In this document: piece after piece, positions 41,444 to 49,968 of the stretch
Layout of the letters: each line of letters opens with the position of its first letter
How positions within the stretch are numbered: the first letter of the stretch is position 1
Assembly: GCA_964486935.1 (NCBI GenBank)
Contig: CAZAPG010000025.1
Span: 29,902 to 93,901, forward strand
Source of the DNA: CAZAPG01 sp964486935
GTDB lineage: Bacteria; Chloroflexota; Anaerolineae; 4572-78; J111
DNA: 64,000 nt
Direction of reading: 5' to 3'
Notes under the pieces: generated by a model
What the model was told of the DNA's origin: nothing
The model's input: the letters and a program-made list of their open reading frames with translations, nothing else
Databases searched by the model: none
Position numbers and translations under genes: made by a program

Positions 41444-41869
41444 TTATGTTTCGGCCCAGGCCTGAACCACCATGCGGAAAATATCAGATTCGGTAATAAT
41501 GCCAATTACCTGGTTTTGGTTATCAACCACCGGCAGACCGCTGATTTTTTTCTCTAGCATTAGTTTGGCCGCTTCGCCGATAGTAGCCTCGGGCGAGATG
41601 GTAACGGGCTGGCGAGTCATAATTTTTTCAACTCTTAATTTGGCCAGCAAATAGTTTATCTCCCAAATACTCAACGAGGTGGCATCCGATGGTTCTGCCT
41701 CGCGCACGTCGCCGCGGGTTACAATACCTACCAGCCGGCCATTTTCTATTACCGGCAGCCGGCGAATGGAATGTTTGGCCATTAATTTATGGGCTTCGGG
41801 CAGGGTGGTATCAACGCCAATAGTTATCACGTTTTTAGTCATCCAACTTTTTACCAGTTCTTGTTTCAT
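41444..41869 (-). CDS. Tandem CBS-domain protein
   Basis: A 141-aa protein composed of two CBS domains: VKSWMTKNVITIGVDTTLPEAHKLM and, after a short linker, VEKIMTRQPVTISPEATIGEAAKLM, each followed by the VIGIITESDIFR-type motif. It probably binds adenosine nucleotides and senses energy charge. The second gene of the UspA operon; it lies between UspA and the cNMP-domain protein. Confidence 0.93.
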   Translation of the reverse strand: MKQELVKSWMTKNVITIGVDTTLPEAHKLMAKHSIRRLPVIENGRLVGIVTRGDVREAEPSDATSLSIWEINYLLAKLRVEKIMTRQPVTISPEATIGEAAKLMLEKKISGLPVVDNQNQVIGIITESDIFRMVVQAWAET

Positions 41870-41904
41870 GGTTATAACTCCTGTTTTTCAACTAAAGAGA
41901 CGCC

Positions 41905-42348
41905 TTAGCAATCTGCTTCGCTGGCTCTAACTAATAAAACCGGGCAGGGCGCGTGCTGTAACACTTTACTGGCCACACTCCCATGCACCCACCGGCTCAG
42001 GCCAGAGCGTCCGTGCGTGCTCATAACAATTAAATTGGCCGCCTCCTGGCAGGCAAAGGCAATAATGGCATCGGCCGCCGAGGGGGCATATAATACCGCC
42101 GTGCTAACGCGCAGATGCCGCTTGCTAAGGTGGTCCTGGATGGTTTTTAAATAAACTTTGGTTGTCGTTATTTCATCTTCAATTATCTGGTTGGCAATTT
42201 CCGGATAGTTGGTCACAATTGTTGATGGCTGCACAACACCTATTAAAAATAATTCAGCAGCAAATTTTTTGGTTAGTATTTCAGCGTAAGGCAGGGCTTT
42301 TTCGGCCAATTTTGAGCCGTCTAAGGTTAAAATAATTTTGTTAATCAT
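41905..42348 (-). CDS. Universal stress protein (UspA family)
   Basis: A 147-aa UspA domain with the ATP-binding signature G-x2-G-x9-G-S in STHGRSGLSRWVHGSVASK and the N-terminal KIILTLDGSKLAEKALPYA. ATP-binding USP proteins act in stress survival and dormancy. It is the first gene of the UspA-CBS-cNMP operon and its promoter carries the paired palindromes of element B, so it is likely under the adjacent two-component system (inference). Confidence 0.94.
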   Translation of the reverse strand: MINKIILTLDGSKLAEKALPYAEILTKKFAAELFLIGVVQPSTIVTNYPEIANQIIEDEITTTKVYLKTIQDHLSKRHLRVSTAVLYAPSAADAIIAFACQEAANLIVMSTHGRSGLSRWVHGSVASKVLQHAPCPVLLVRASEADC

Positions 42349-42400
42349 TTTGACTCCCTTCCTTTCGCTCGTTTTATTTCAATACACCCAACCTGCTTTT

Positions 42401-42464
42401 ATTCTATAATTACGCCTTTTGCTTGCTAAGTAACATTTGTCACAACTTTGGGGGACAAGTGTCA
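42401..42464 (-). promoter_or_regulatory. Paired-palindrome promoter B, upstream of the UspA operon
   Basis: On the minus strand: TGACA-CT-TGTCC (42464-42453), 10 bp, TGACA-AA-TGTTA (42442-42431), then TTAGCA as -35 (42429-42424), 17 bp, and TAGAAT as -10 (42406-42401). Palindrome centres are 22 bp apart at about -42.5 and -64.5 from the predicted start. Spacing is identical to element A. Confidence 0.6.
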
Positions 42465-42523
42465 TCTATTGGTTGCCATAGAGACGGACAGAATCGGGGT
42501 TCGACAACAAGGAGGCGAAGAAA

Positions 42524-43642
42524 ATGTCAAAAACTATTGGAATTTTAACTGCCGGCGGCGATAGCCCTGGCCTGAACGCAGCAATTCGGGGGATTGGCAA
42601 AGCGGCATTAGAGAGCGGCATGCACGTTATTGGCTTTCGCGATGGCTTTAGGGGGTTGATGGAAAACCGAATTGTGCGGCTGAACGGCTCGGCGCTTTCG
42701 GGTATTTTAACCGTAGGCGGCACTATTTTAGGCACCAGCCGAGATAAACCCCACCGTATGCCGGTTGGCCGCAAAATGATGGATATGACCCAGGTGATGC
42801 TGGACAATTACCACAAACATAATCTGGATGTACTGGTTTGTTTGGGCGGCGGCGGCACTCACAAAAACGCCTTTCGGCTGCAACAAAAGGGCATGAATAT
42901 TATCACCCTGCCAAAAACCATTGATAACGATGTGGCCCTGACCGATGTAACCTTTGGCTTTGATACCGCCCTGGGTATCGCCACCGAAGCCGTAGACCGG
43001 CTGCACAGCACCGCCCACAGCCATCACCGCATCATTGTAGTAGAAATTATGGGACACAACACCGGCTGGCTCACTTTGGGGGCCGGGCTGGCCGGCGGGG
43101 CCGATGTCATCCTGATTCCTGAAATTCCCTATGATGTTGAAAAGGTAGCCATGGCTATCCGTTTGCGGCGGCGTGAGGGAAAAAATTTTAGCATTGTGGC
43201 CGTGGCCGAAGGGGCCATGTCAAAAGAAGATGCGGCGGTAATGAAAGCCGCCGAAGAAAAAAAGCAAAAAGCCGAAAATAAAAAAGAAAAGCAAAAAGCC
43301 AAAACCGAACTGAAAAAGCTGGAAGGCCGGCACGTGGGCAATACCCTGCGCTTGTCAAACCGGCTCGAAGAATTGACCCGGCTGGAATCAAGGGTGACAA
43401 TTTTGGGGCACGTCCAGCGCGGCGGCACGCCCTCGGCCGCAGACCGCTTGCTGGCTACCCGGCTGGGTACTGCCTGCGTAAAATACATCGACCAGGGCGT
43501 TTACGGCGTAATGATAGCCGCTCGCGGCGAAGGGGCCGAAGCCGTGCCGCTGGAGCAGGTAGTTGGCAAACGCAAAACCGTGCCGCTAGACCACCCCTGG
43601 ATTGACAGCGCCCGCCGGGTGGGCACCAGCCTGGGCGATTAA
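42524..43642 (+). CDS. 6-phosphofructokinase (PFK-A superfamily, atypical nucleotide-site motif)
   Basis: A 372-aa phosphofructokinase. It has GILTAGGDSPGLNAAIRG at the start, PKTIDND (about 130-136; Lys as in many PPi-type enzymes rather than the Gly of E. coli-type PFK), and MGHNTGW. The phosphoryl-donor motif is GGGGT near residues 107-111, where ATP-PFKs have GGDGS/T and PPi-PFKs GGDDT. A Lys/Glu-rich insertion of about 35 residues (EDAAVMKAAEEKKQKAENKK region) lies before GRHVGNTL. Donor (ATP or PPi) cannot be fixed. It is divergent from the UspA operon; AAGGAGGCGAAGAAA precedes the ATG. Its stop overlaps the next gene by 4 bp. Confidence 0.92.
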   Translation: MSKTIGILTAGGDSPGLNAAIRGIGKAALESGMHVIGFRDGFRGLMENRIVRLNGSALSGILTVGGTILGTSRDKPHRMPVGRKMMDMTQVMLDNYHKHNLDVLVCLGGGGTHKNAFRLQQKGMNIITLPKTIDNDVALTDVTFGFDTALGIATEAVDRLHSTAHSHHRIIVVEIMGHNTGWLTLGAGLAGGADVILIPEIPYDVEKVAMAIRLRRREGKNFSIVAVAEGAMSKEDAAVMKAAEEKKQKAENKKEKQKAKTELKKLEGRHVGNTLRLSNRLEELTRLESRVTILGHVQRGGTPSAADRLLATRLGTACVKYIDQGVYGVMIAARGEGAEAVPLEQVVGKRKTVPLDHPWIDSARRVGTSLGD

Positions 43643-45603
43643 TTCCACAACTCGCGCAGATTTTGCCAGGTCATATAACCCCCGGCCACCAACGCGCAGG
43701 CAATAGCAATGTAGGGGAAAAAATCAATCAGTAAAACAATAGCCGCTATAACGGCCAGCACGACAGTTAGTTGCGTTACCAGTTGAGTCAACCGCCGCCG
43801 AAAAGCGGCTTCAATCATTAAAAATAAAGACATAATAGCCGCCAGCCCAATAAACCAGTTTTGCGGCGCAAAAAATATTACCGCCACCAAACTGATAACA
43901 ATTAGCCCAATGCTAATGGCAGCCCAGGCTTCCATCAGCCGCCCTATTTGCAGGTCAGTTTGGGGAATGGGGCGCGGCGCCCGCCGAATGTGCGAGCGCG
44001 CCGGCCCAAGCTGGCCTTGCCACAATTGCTGGGCATGCAGGTTAAATGCTTCTAACATGGCCTCGTTTTCGGCATACTCGGCGCGTAAATCGTCAACCTC
44101 TTCAGATAAACCCTTGATTTTTTCCCGGTGTCCTTCGTAAATTTTTTTCAGGTGCGGGTGGTTTTGCAGGGCAGCCGCCTCTACGCCCAGGCCGGTAAGC
44201 TGGTGGCTCTTCACGTCGATGATTTGGGTTAGTTTTTTCTGACGCGCAACCAGCGTGTCGTGCTGCTCGCGTATGCGCTCCATGGCCTGAAAGGTGGTGG
44301 GGATTTTGTCTAACCCGGCCCAACCCAGCGGGTCGTACCAGGCCCGCCGCACCGTGCCGTTGCGGTTGTACATGGGGCCGGCGGGCGCGTTTTCGCCGGC
44401 CAGCGGGTCTTGAACATACATGCCCCACAACCCCCGGTATTGCGATACCCACAGCGGCGGTTCGCTGATAACGCAGGGCGCGCCCCACATTTTTGTTTGC
44501 CCCGGCCCAATTGCCAGGCCATCGCCCCGGGCATAATCTACAAACGGCAGCCGAAAGGTGGTTGGCCGCTTGCTGTCGCCCGGCTGCAACTCTTCATTAT
44601 AAAATTGAGATAGCCTTTCTCGCCACAATTTTTTAACCTGATTAAAGAGCCGAGAAACCGGGGAGATAAAAGGCACTTCCAGCTCAACCAGATACTCGCC
44701 GGCGGTGTAATAACTGGCGTGCGAGCCGGCCCCAACATAAACAACCGGATGCTCGCCCATCTTTTCCAACTCCGGGTCATCCCAGCGGCGGCGCAAATCG
44801 TCGCCGGAAAAATCGTGAGCGGCGTAGGCTACCCATTCCGGCATCAGGTTGCCGTCGGGCGCTTGCGAGAGATACACGCTGACCATCTCCCAATCGGCTT
44901 CATGGTCGTTAAAGCCGTAAAAGCCAGAGCGCCAATCGTTAAAGGCGTAAAAAAACCAGTATTGCAAAATAGTCCAGCCGTTTTCTCTGACTACCCGCCC
45001 ATAGTAGCGATACTCCTCGGCCTGGTCCAAAATGCTTTGATAGGTGATAAAGGCGGCGGCGGCGGCATCGCCCGGTACGCGGCCTCGGGCAAATAGCGAG
45101 AGCAAATACAGCCCGTGCAAAAACCGCGAAAAATAACCCACCCGCGCCAGGCGACCCCGCCCGGCGTGAAATACCTCTCTGGGGTGAGTTTCCAGAAAAT
45201 CTTCCGGCGCAAGGTGGTTTTCTTCGGCGTTGCGGCTAAATGTTTTAAAGGTATCGGTAACAGAGCGCACCTGCCGCGAGGCTTCCCGCACGCCCCTGAA
45301 TTTAGAACGGCTCAGGCTGGCTTGCAGCTTGTAGCTGGCCAGTTCTGTGGCCGTCAGCGGGTCGGCAAACTTCATAAAAAAGACCGAGTCAAAGGTGTCG
45401 GTGCGCGGCTCGGCCAGGGCGTCGAGGTTTAGCTGCTCTCGGGATAATACACACCCTGGCTCGGTCGCGTCGGGCCGTTTGACCCACAGGGCGCAGGCTT
45501 GCACGTAGCGGGCCACATCCATAGGGAAGAAAGCCTCGCCGTGGGTAAAATGGACAATTGGCTCAAAACGTTGTAAAAGTTCAATATCAGCCACGGAATT
45601 CAT
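43639..45603 (-). CDS. Vps62-like domain membrane protein
   Basis: A 654-aa protein. The N-terminal 380 residues match the Vps62-like fold of secreted or vacuolar proteins: LQYWFFYAFNDWRSGFYGFNDHEADWEMVSVYLS, VAYAAHDFSGDD and PVVYVGAGSHASYY. A middle helical region (about 440-540) is coiled-coil-like. The C-terminal 100 residues contain three to four transmembrane segments (AAISIGLIVISLVAVIFFA, ALVAGGYMTW). No signal peptide is visible. Function is unknown. The start at 45603 is the ATG that overlaps the stop of the small upstream membrane protein (TGATG). Confidence 0.75.
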   Translation of the reverse strand: MNSVADIELLQRFEPIVHFTHGEAFFPMDVARYVQACALWVKRPDATEPGCVLSREQLNLDALAEPRTDTFDSVFFMKFADPLTATELASYKLQASLSRSKFRGVREASRQVRSVTDTFKTFSRNAEENHLAPEDFLETHPREVFHAGRGRLARVGYFSRFLHGLYLLSLFARGRVPGDAAAAAFITYQSILDQAEEYRYYGRVVRENGWTILQYWFFYAFNDWRSGFYGFNDHEADWEMVSVYLSQAPDGNLMPEWVAYAAHDFSGDDLRRRWDDPELEKMGEHPVVYVGAGSHASYYTAGEYLVELEVPFISPVSRLFNQVKKLWRERLSQFYNEELQPGDSKRPTTFRLPFVDYARGDGLAIGPGQTKMWGAPCVISEPPLWVSQYRGLWGMYVQDPLAGENAPAGPMYNRNGTVRRAWYDPLGWAGLDKIPTTFQAMERIREQHDTLVARQKKLTQIIDVKSHQLTGLGVEAAALQNHPHLKKIYEGHREKIKGLSEEVDDLRAEYAENEAMLEAFNLHAQQLWQGQLGPARSHIRRAPRPIPQTDLQIGRLMEAWAAISIGLIVISLVAVIFFAPQNWFIGLAAIMSLFLMIEAAFRRRLTQLVTQLTVVLAVIAAIVLLIDFFPYIAIACALVAGGYMTWQNLRELWN

Positions 45604-45968
45604 CAATTATCTTCGGTAATTTCTGTGTCCGGATCGGTGCGAAAGGCGTTTTTAATGACCACCAAATTCAAAAACAGCACCATAAAAATGGCGTAGGCCA
45701 TAGAGATTTGGGCCGGTACAATGTCGCCATCAGAAAAATAAATAAACAGCGATACCAGCAGCGATACCCCTTGGGTCATCATGGCCAGCAGCCAGCCGGC
45801 GTGTCGCAAAAAGAAAAAACCAACGGCGGCTACTACTGCCAACCCGGTTAAAATGGTGTAAGTTAAATAAATTTCAATTGCTTCAGCCGGTGTCCAAAGC
45901 ATTTGAAACAGAACCGCCTGCAATATTAAAAGCCACACGCCGCTGATACGTACCGAGAACCACTGCAT
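45603..45968 (-). CDS. Small four-helix membrane protein
   Basis: A 121-aa protein with about four hydrophobic segments (VWLLILQAVLFQMLW, YTILTGLAVVAAVGFFFL, LAMMTQGVSLLVSLFIYF, ISMAYAIFMVLFLNLVVIK) and an acidic C-terminal tail. No family recognised. It is directly coupled to the Vps62-like gene by TGATG, so the two products may act together. Confidence 0.6.
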   Translation of the reverse strand: MQWFSVRISGVWLLILQAVLFQMLWTPAEAIEIYLTYTILTGLAVVAAVGFFFLRHAGWLLAMMTQGVSLLVSLFIYFSDGDIVPAQISMAYAIFMVLFLNLVVIKNAFRTDPDTEITEDN

Positions 45969-46161
45969 AGGTTAATTGTACCTTGTGGGAGGTCAATTGC
46001 CATTTTAGCACGGCTGCCGGGCGCAAACAATCGACCCTTTGGCCTGTTTTGGAGTGCGCGGCCGTTGGCGGCGGCGCTTGACATGCGCTTGAATGGCAAG
46101 GATAATAAGTGGATTAGGTTGACATTTTTCTTGACATGCCGGAACAGGCAATGCGAAAATT

Positions 46162-47499
46162 ATGACCAAAGCACCCACTTTAATCACCGACATGCGCCAG
46201 CAGGCGCTGGAAATATTACATCGTTGTATTACCCCGGCCGGCTTCAGGGCCTCGAGCCTGGCCGCGGGCTATCCCCAGATTTGGGCCAGGGATAGCATCA
46301 TCACCTTTTTGGGAGCGGCTGCCGCCGGCGATGCCGGCCTGCTGGCCGCCGGGCGGGCTTCGCTGGAAACGATGAGCCGCCACCAATCGCCGCGCGGGTT
46401 GATTCAACTCAACGTTAACCCCGATACCGGCTACGTTAGCACCGAAAACGCCGGCGCGGTGGATGGCAATTTGTGGTATATTTTGGGCCACTACCTCCAT
46501 TTTCAAATTACCGGCGACCGCGAATTTCTGCTGCGCCACTGGCCTACCATCGACCGGGCGCTCACCTGGCTTGAATATCAGGATATGAATGAGTGTGGCT
46601 TGCTGGAAGTGCCGGAGGCCGGCGACTGGATGGATTTGCTCTCGGTGCGGTACAACGTGCTGTATGATAATGTGCTTTACTACGCCACCGTGCTGGCCCA
46701 CCAGGAGCTGGCCAGGCAGTTACCACCGGGCACGCCCTGCCATCAACCCGAAGTAAACGCCGCCGCTATTCACGAGCGTATGAACCTGCTGATGTGGATT
46801 GACCGCTGCTGGGTAGCCGACCACTTTGCCGAGCATCTGGAAAAGCTCAAAGCTATTCGGCTGGAGTGGTTTATGCTGTACCACAACATTGGCACTATTT
46901 CCAGCCGCCCCTTTTACCTGCCCTGGGTGGCCTTTAGAGAATACGGCGATTGGTGCGACAGCCTGGGCAACCTGCTGGCCATCCTTACCGGCCTGGCCGA
47001 CGGCCACCGCACCGAGCACATTCTGCGCCACATGCATCAGGTTGGCATGGCCGAACCTTACCCCACCAAGGCCATATACCCGCCCATTTACCCCAACCAG
47101 AGCGATTGGCGCGACTATTACCGCAGCCGCAACCTGAACCTGCCCCACCAGTACCACAACGGCGGTATCTGGCCGATGATTGGCGGCTTTCACGTGGCCG
47201 CGCTCATTCGGCATAACTGGCAGCAAGAAGCAGAGCGACTGCTCACCCTGCTGGCTCAGGCCAACAGCCAGCGCATTGTTGACGATTACGGCTTTAACGA
47301 GTGGCTGCACGGCAAAACCGGCCACCCGATGGGGTACGCCCAGCAAGCGTGGTCGGCGGCCATGTTTATATACGCCGAAAACGCGGCGCGCACCGGCCAG
47401 CTCCCCCTGTTCGACGCGCTGCTGGCGGCCAAACCCTCCAGCGCCGTAGCCGCCGAAGTTAACGATGTTATCACCCACCCCGGCGGCGGGCCGGAGTGA
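46162..47499 (+). CDS. (Alpha/alpha)6-barrel glycosidase (amylo-alpha-1,6-glucosidase/neutral invertase-like)
   Basis: A 445-aa cytosolic glycoside hydrolase. Blocks: AGYPQIWARDSIITFLGAA (acidic catalytic region), VDGNLWYILGHYLHF, EAGDWMDLLSVRYNVLYDNVLYYA, and GGIWPMIGGFHVAALIRH near the C-terminus. This pattern occurs both in debranching-enzyme C-domains and in GH100 alkaline/neutral invertases; which activity applies cannot be decided. The ATG has a weak ribosome-binding site. Neighbouring genes give no sugar-specific context. Confidence 0.82.
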   Translation: MTKAPTLITDMRQQALEILHRCITPAGFRASSLAAGYPQIWARDSIITFLGAAAAGDAGLLAAGRASLETMSRHQSPRGLIQLNVNPDTGYVSTENAGAVDGNLWYILGHYLHFQITGDREFLLRHWPTIDRALTWLEYQDMNECGLLEVPEAGDWMDLLSVRYNVLYDNVLYYATVLAHQELARQLPPGTPCHQPEVNAAAIHERMNLLMWIDRCWVADHFAEHLEKLKAIRLEWFMLYHNIGTISSRPFYLPWVAFREYGDWCDSLGNLLAILTGLADGHRTEHILRHMHQVGMAEPYPTKAIYPPIYPNQSDWRDYYRSRNLNLPHQYHNGGIWPMIGGFHVAALIRHNWQQEAERLLTLLAQANSQRIVDDYGFNEWLHGKTGHPMGYAQQAWSAAMFIYAENAARTGQLPLFDALLAAKPSSAVAAEVNDVITHPGGGPE

Positions 47500-47521
47500 C
47501 CGGCTCGCTATAAATTGCTGT

Positions 47522-48805
47522 TCATAACTCAACCAGCGTGTCGCCTTGCAGCCGGTAAATTTGGGTGACTTCCTGGCTGGGGCAGCACAGGGGGTCAGTG
47601 GGGCTATGAGTTACCAGTGTCAGGCTAATCTGGCCCGATTCGATGGCGATGAATTTTGGCTGAACCCTGTCGGCCAAAAATCGAGTCGCTATGTTGAGCG
47701 GCGCGCCGTTTTGGTCAACTACGGCGGCCAGGTAGATAAAAGTGCCGCTCCCCCCGGAATTTTCGGCCAGCAGCGTGGCGGCGTCTGCGACCCCATCGCC
47801 ATTTAGGTCCCCAAAGGCAACAAACTCGTCCAGTAGCGTAACCGTTGGCCGCGAACTCCCCCCCTCTTCAAACGGCTCTCCTGCAAATTTGCCAGCCGTT
47901 AACAGTACCGGTTCATTGTAGATGCCCTGATAGGCGGCATTTTTTAGAGCATCAATAGTTAAATTGCGGCCCGTATCAGATTGCGCCGCTGCCGGGTTGC
48001 CCGGCAGCCATGCTCTGGCAATGCGCGCCGTTTCAGAGGTCTCGATAAAAAATGGGAGTTCGTCAGCGCTGGCGGTTTCTTTGCGGCCAACCGTAATCCG
48101 CTGCGCGGTCCAGACCGGGCCGGGTTGCGGGTCGCCCAAAATATCGGTGCCATCCCGGCAGCCGTAATTGACCCGCCGGTCATCAAAGCCAATTGATGTG
48201 CCGCTATACAGGCCGCAAATGACGCCATCCTCTAACTCAAGCAGCCACACCTCTTGAGAAACGGGCGCGCCGGGCCGGGCCGGTTCTGGCGCGGGCAGGG
48301 GTTGGGTCAGGTTCAGGGCAAACTGTTGGCTCTCATTCAGAGGGTCGATATTGCAGACAATGGTTTGGCCGTCGGCGGCAGTCAGGCAGGGTTCGTGGAT
48401 GGCGTTTTCGCCCTCAAAACAGCTCCAGGAAAAGGGCGAGTTCAGAAAATTTACCCAGCAATAGCCGTCCCGCGTTTCGGCGGGGAGGGGGGGCACGTAG
48501 GCAATAACCTGGGTGGTCATGGACGGGGCCGGAATCCACAGCTTTTGGCCTATCTCGATGATATCGGGGTTGGTGATGGCGGCAAAACTGTTATCCTGGG
48601 CGGCTTTGGCATTGGTGGCCTCAACAATAGCCGGGTAGGCCAGCATGTCGCCCAGATACTTTTGGGCAATTTTACTCAGCCAGTCATCGGCCTGCACAAT
48701 GTAGGCTTCGCCGTCAGCTTCCTGACTCTGTGGCGCAGCCGTTGCCAGGCCGGCTGTTAAAAGCAAGGTAAACAATAGAGTTATTGAAATGGTCAACTTT
48801 GTCAT
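47522..48805 (-). CDS. Exported LysM-domain protein
   Basis: A 427-aa secreted protein: signal peptide (1-24, ...LLTAGLATAAP), then one LysM domain (residues 34-92, YIVQADDWLSKIAQKYLGD...IGQKLWIP), then about 330 residues of beta-rich sequence with several cysteines and a repeat-free region VTLLDEFVAFGDLNGDGVADAATLL, an FG-GAP/VCBS-like calcium loop. The LysM domain matches that of the ABC binding protein at 54124 in 38 of 59 positions by hand alignment. It presumably attaches to peptidoglycan; the ligand is unknown. Confidence 0.82.
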   Translation of the reverse strand: MTKLTISITLLFTLLLTAGLATAAPQSQEADGEAYIVQADDWLSKIAQKYLGDMLAYPAIVEATNAKAAQDNSFAAITNPDIIEIGQKLWIPAPSMTTQVIAYVPPLPAETRDGYCWVNFLNSPFSWSCFEGENAIHEPCLTAADGQTIVCNIDPLNESQQFALNLTQPLPAPEPARPGAPVSQEVWLLELEDGVICGLYSGTSIGFDDRRVNYGCRDGTDILGDPQPGPVWTAQRITVGRKETASADELPFFIETSETARIARAWLPGNPAAAQSDTGRNLTIDALKNAAYQGIYNEPVLLTAGKFAGEPFEEGGSSRPTVTLLDEFVAFGDLNGDGVADAATLLAENSGGSGTFIYLAAVVDQNGAPLNIATRFLADRVQPKFIAIESGQISLTLVTHSPTDPLCCPSQEVTQIYRLQGDTLVEL

Positions 48806-48975
48806 TGGAATAAATCCTCCGGTTTTTTTGAATTGCGGGCGGGGTTAACAGTGTGAAATTTTTCTCTGGTTGACGCCCAAATTTTTTCAGGGTACCTCAA
48901 TTGGCCTCATCTTGCCGGGCGCGCACCCTGCCCGAAGCCGGTTGTTTTCAAACGCCAATCAAACGCCCGGCCTGC

Positions 48976-49968
48976 CTAAAAGGTCAGTATCAACCCGCCC
49001 ATCGACAGGCCGGCCCCGCTGCCAACCAGTAAAACCTCATCGCCCCGCTTAAGGCGTCCTTGCTGCGCCGCCTGGTACAGCGTTAACGGCAGCGAGGCCG
49101 CCACGCAGTTTCCAAATCTGTCCAGCGTAATCATAATTTGCTCATCGGGCCAGCCGTAATGGCGCAGCAATCGCAGCCCCAGCATGCTGGCCTGATGCGG
49201 CACCACCAGCTTAATGCTGCCCAACCCCTCAGAAAGCCCCGGCCGCAGCCTTTCAAGAAAGTTGCGCCCGTATTTGTGAACCAGTTTTAACAGGCGCGGC
49301 CCTTCCATAGAAAACAGGTTATCTTCCGGGAGGGTTTGGGGGTGGTTGGGGTGCTTGCGCGTGCCGCCCCCGTTAATGACCGTTAGCGGCGCGCCGTGCC
49401 CGTATGTTTCAAAATGAAATGCATGAAAGCAAGACGGCTCGCTGTTTGTGGCGAGCGTTAGCACGGCGGCAGCGGCGGCATCGCCCAGCAGGGCCGCGCT
49501 CTCCGGCTGCTTAAAATTGAGGCCGCACGAGGCAATTTCGGCGCTGGTGATAAGAATATGGCGATATTGTCGGGTGACCAGTAACCCGCCGGCAATATTC
49601 AACCCGACCAAAAAGCTCAGGCAGGTGGCGTGAATGGTAAAACAGGGAATGCCCGACTCGCCCAGCCCCAACTCTTTTTGCAGTAGCGGCCCGCCATCGG
49701 GAATGGCCTGCTCTTGCGTGCCGGAGGCGTTAATCATCAGGTCGATGTCGTCAGGTGTCAGCCCGGCGGCGGCAATGGCTTCTGCGGCGGCCTGAGCCGC
49801 CATAAATGAGTTGGTTTCGTCGTTGACCCAGCGGCGCTGGCGCACGCCGGTGCGGGTTTCGACCCAGCCGGGCGGCAACCCGCAGCGAGTTTCTATCTCT
49901 TGATTAGAGACAACGCGGCCGGGCAGGTAGTGGCCCAAACCGGCAATTTTTATGGGGAAAGGTGTCAT
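48976..49968 (-). CDS. 3-oxoacyl-ACP synthase III-like condensing enzyme
   Basis: A 330-aa thiolase-fold enzyme of the KAS III family. The Cys-His-Asn triad is present: Cys116 (TIHATCLSFL), His in VVPHQAS near 255, and Asn in DRFGNCVAAS near 285. The N-terminal GLGHYLPGRVVSNQEIE and C-terminal GAGLSMGGLILTF are typical. No acyl-carrier protein is nearby, so it may condense CoA esters in lipid or secondary metabolism, like OleA or BenH-type relatives. It ends the operon that starts with the FabV-like gene, overlapping the MBL gene by 4 bp. Confidence 0.9.
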   Translation of the reverse strand: MTPFPIKIAGLGHYLPGRVVSNQEIETRCGLPPGWVETRTGVRQRRWVNDETNSFMAAQAAAEAIAAAGLTPDDIDLMINASGTQEQAIPDGGPLLQKELGLGESGIPCFTIHATCLSFLVGLNIAGGLLVTRQYRHILITSAEIASCGLNFKQPESAALLGDAAAAAVLTLATNSEPSCFHAFHFETYGHGAPLTVINGGGTRKHPNHPQTLPEDNLFSMEGPRLLKLVHKYGRNFLERLRPGLSEGLGSIKLVVPHQASMLGLRLLRHYGWPDEQIMITLDRFGNCVAASLPLTLYQAAQQGRLKRGDEVLLVGSGAGLSMGGLILTF

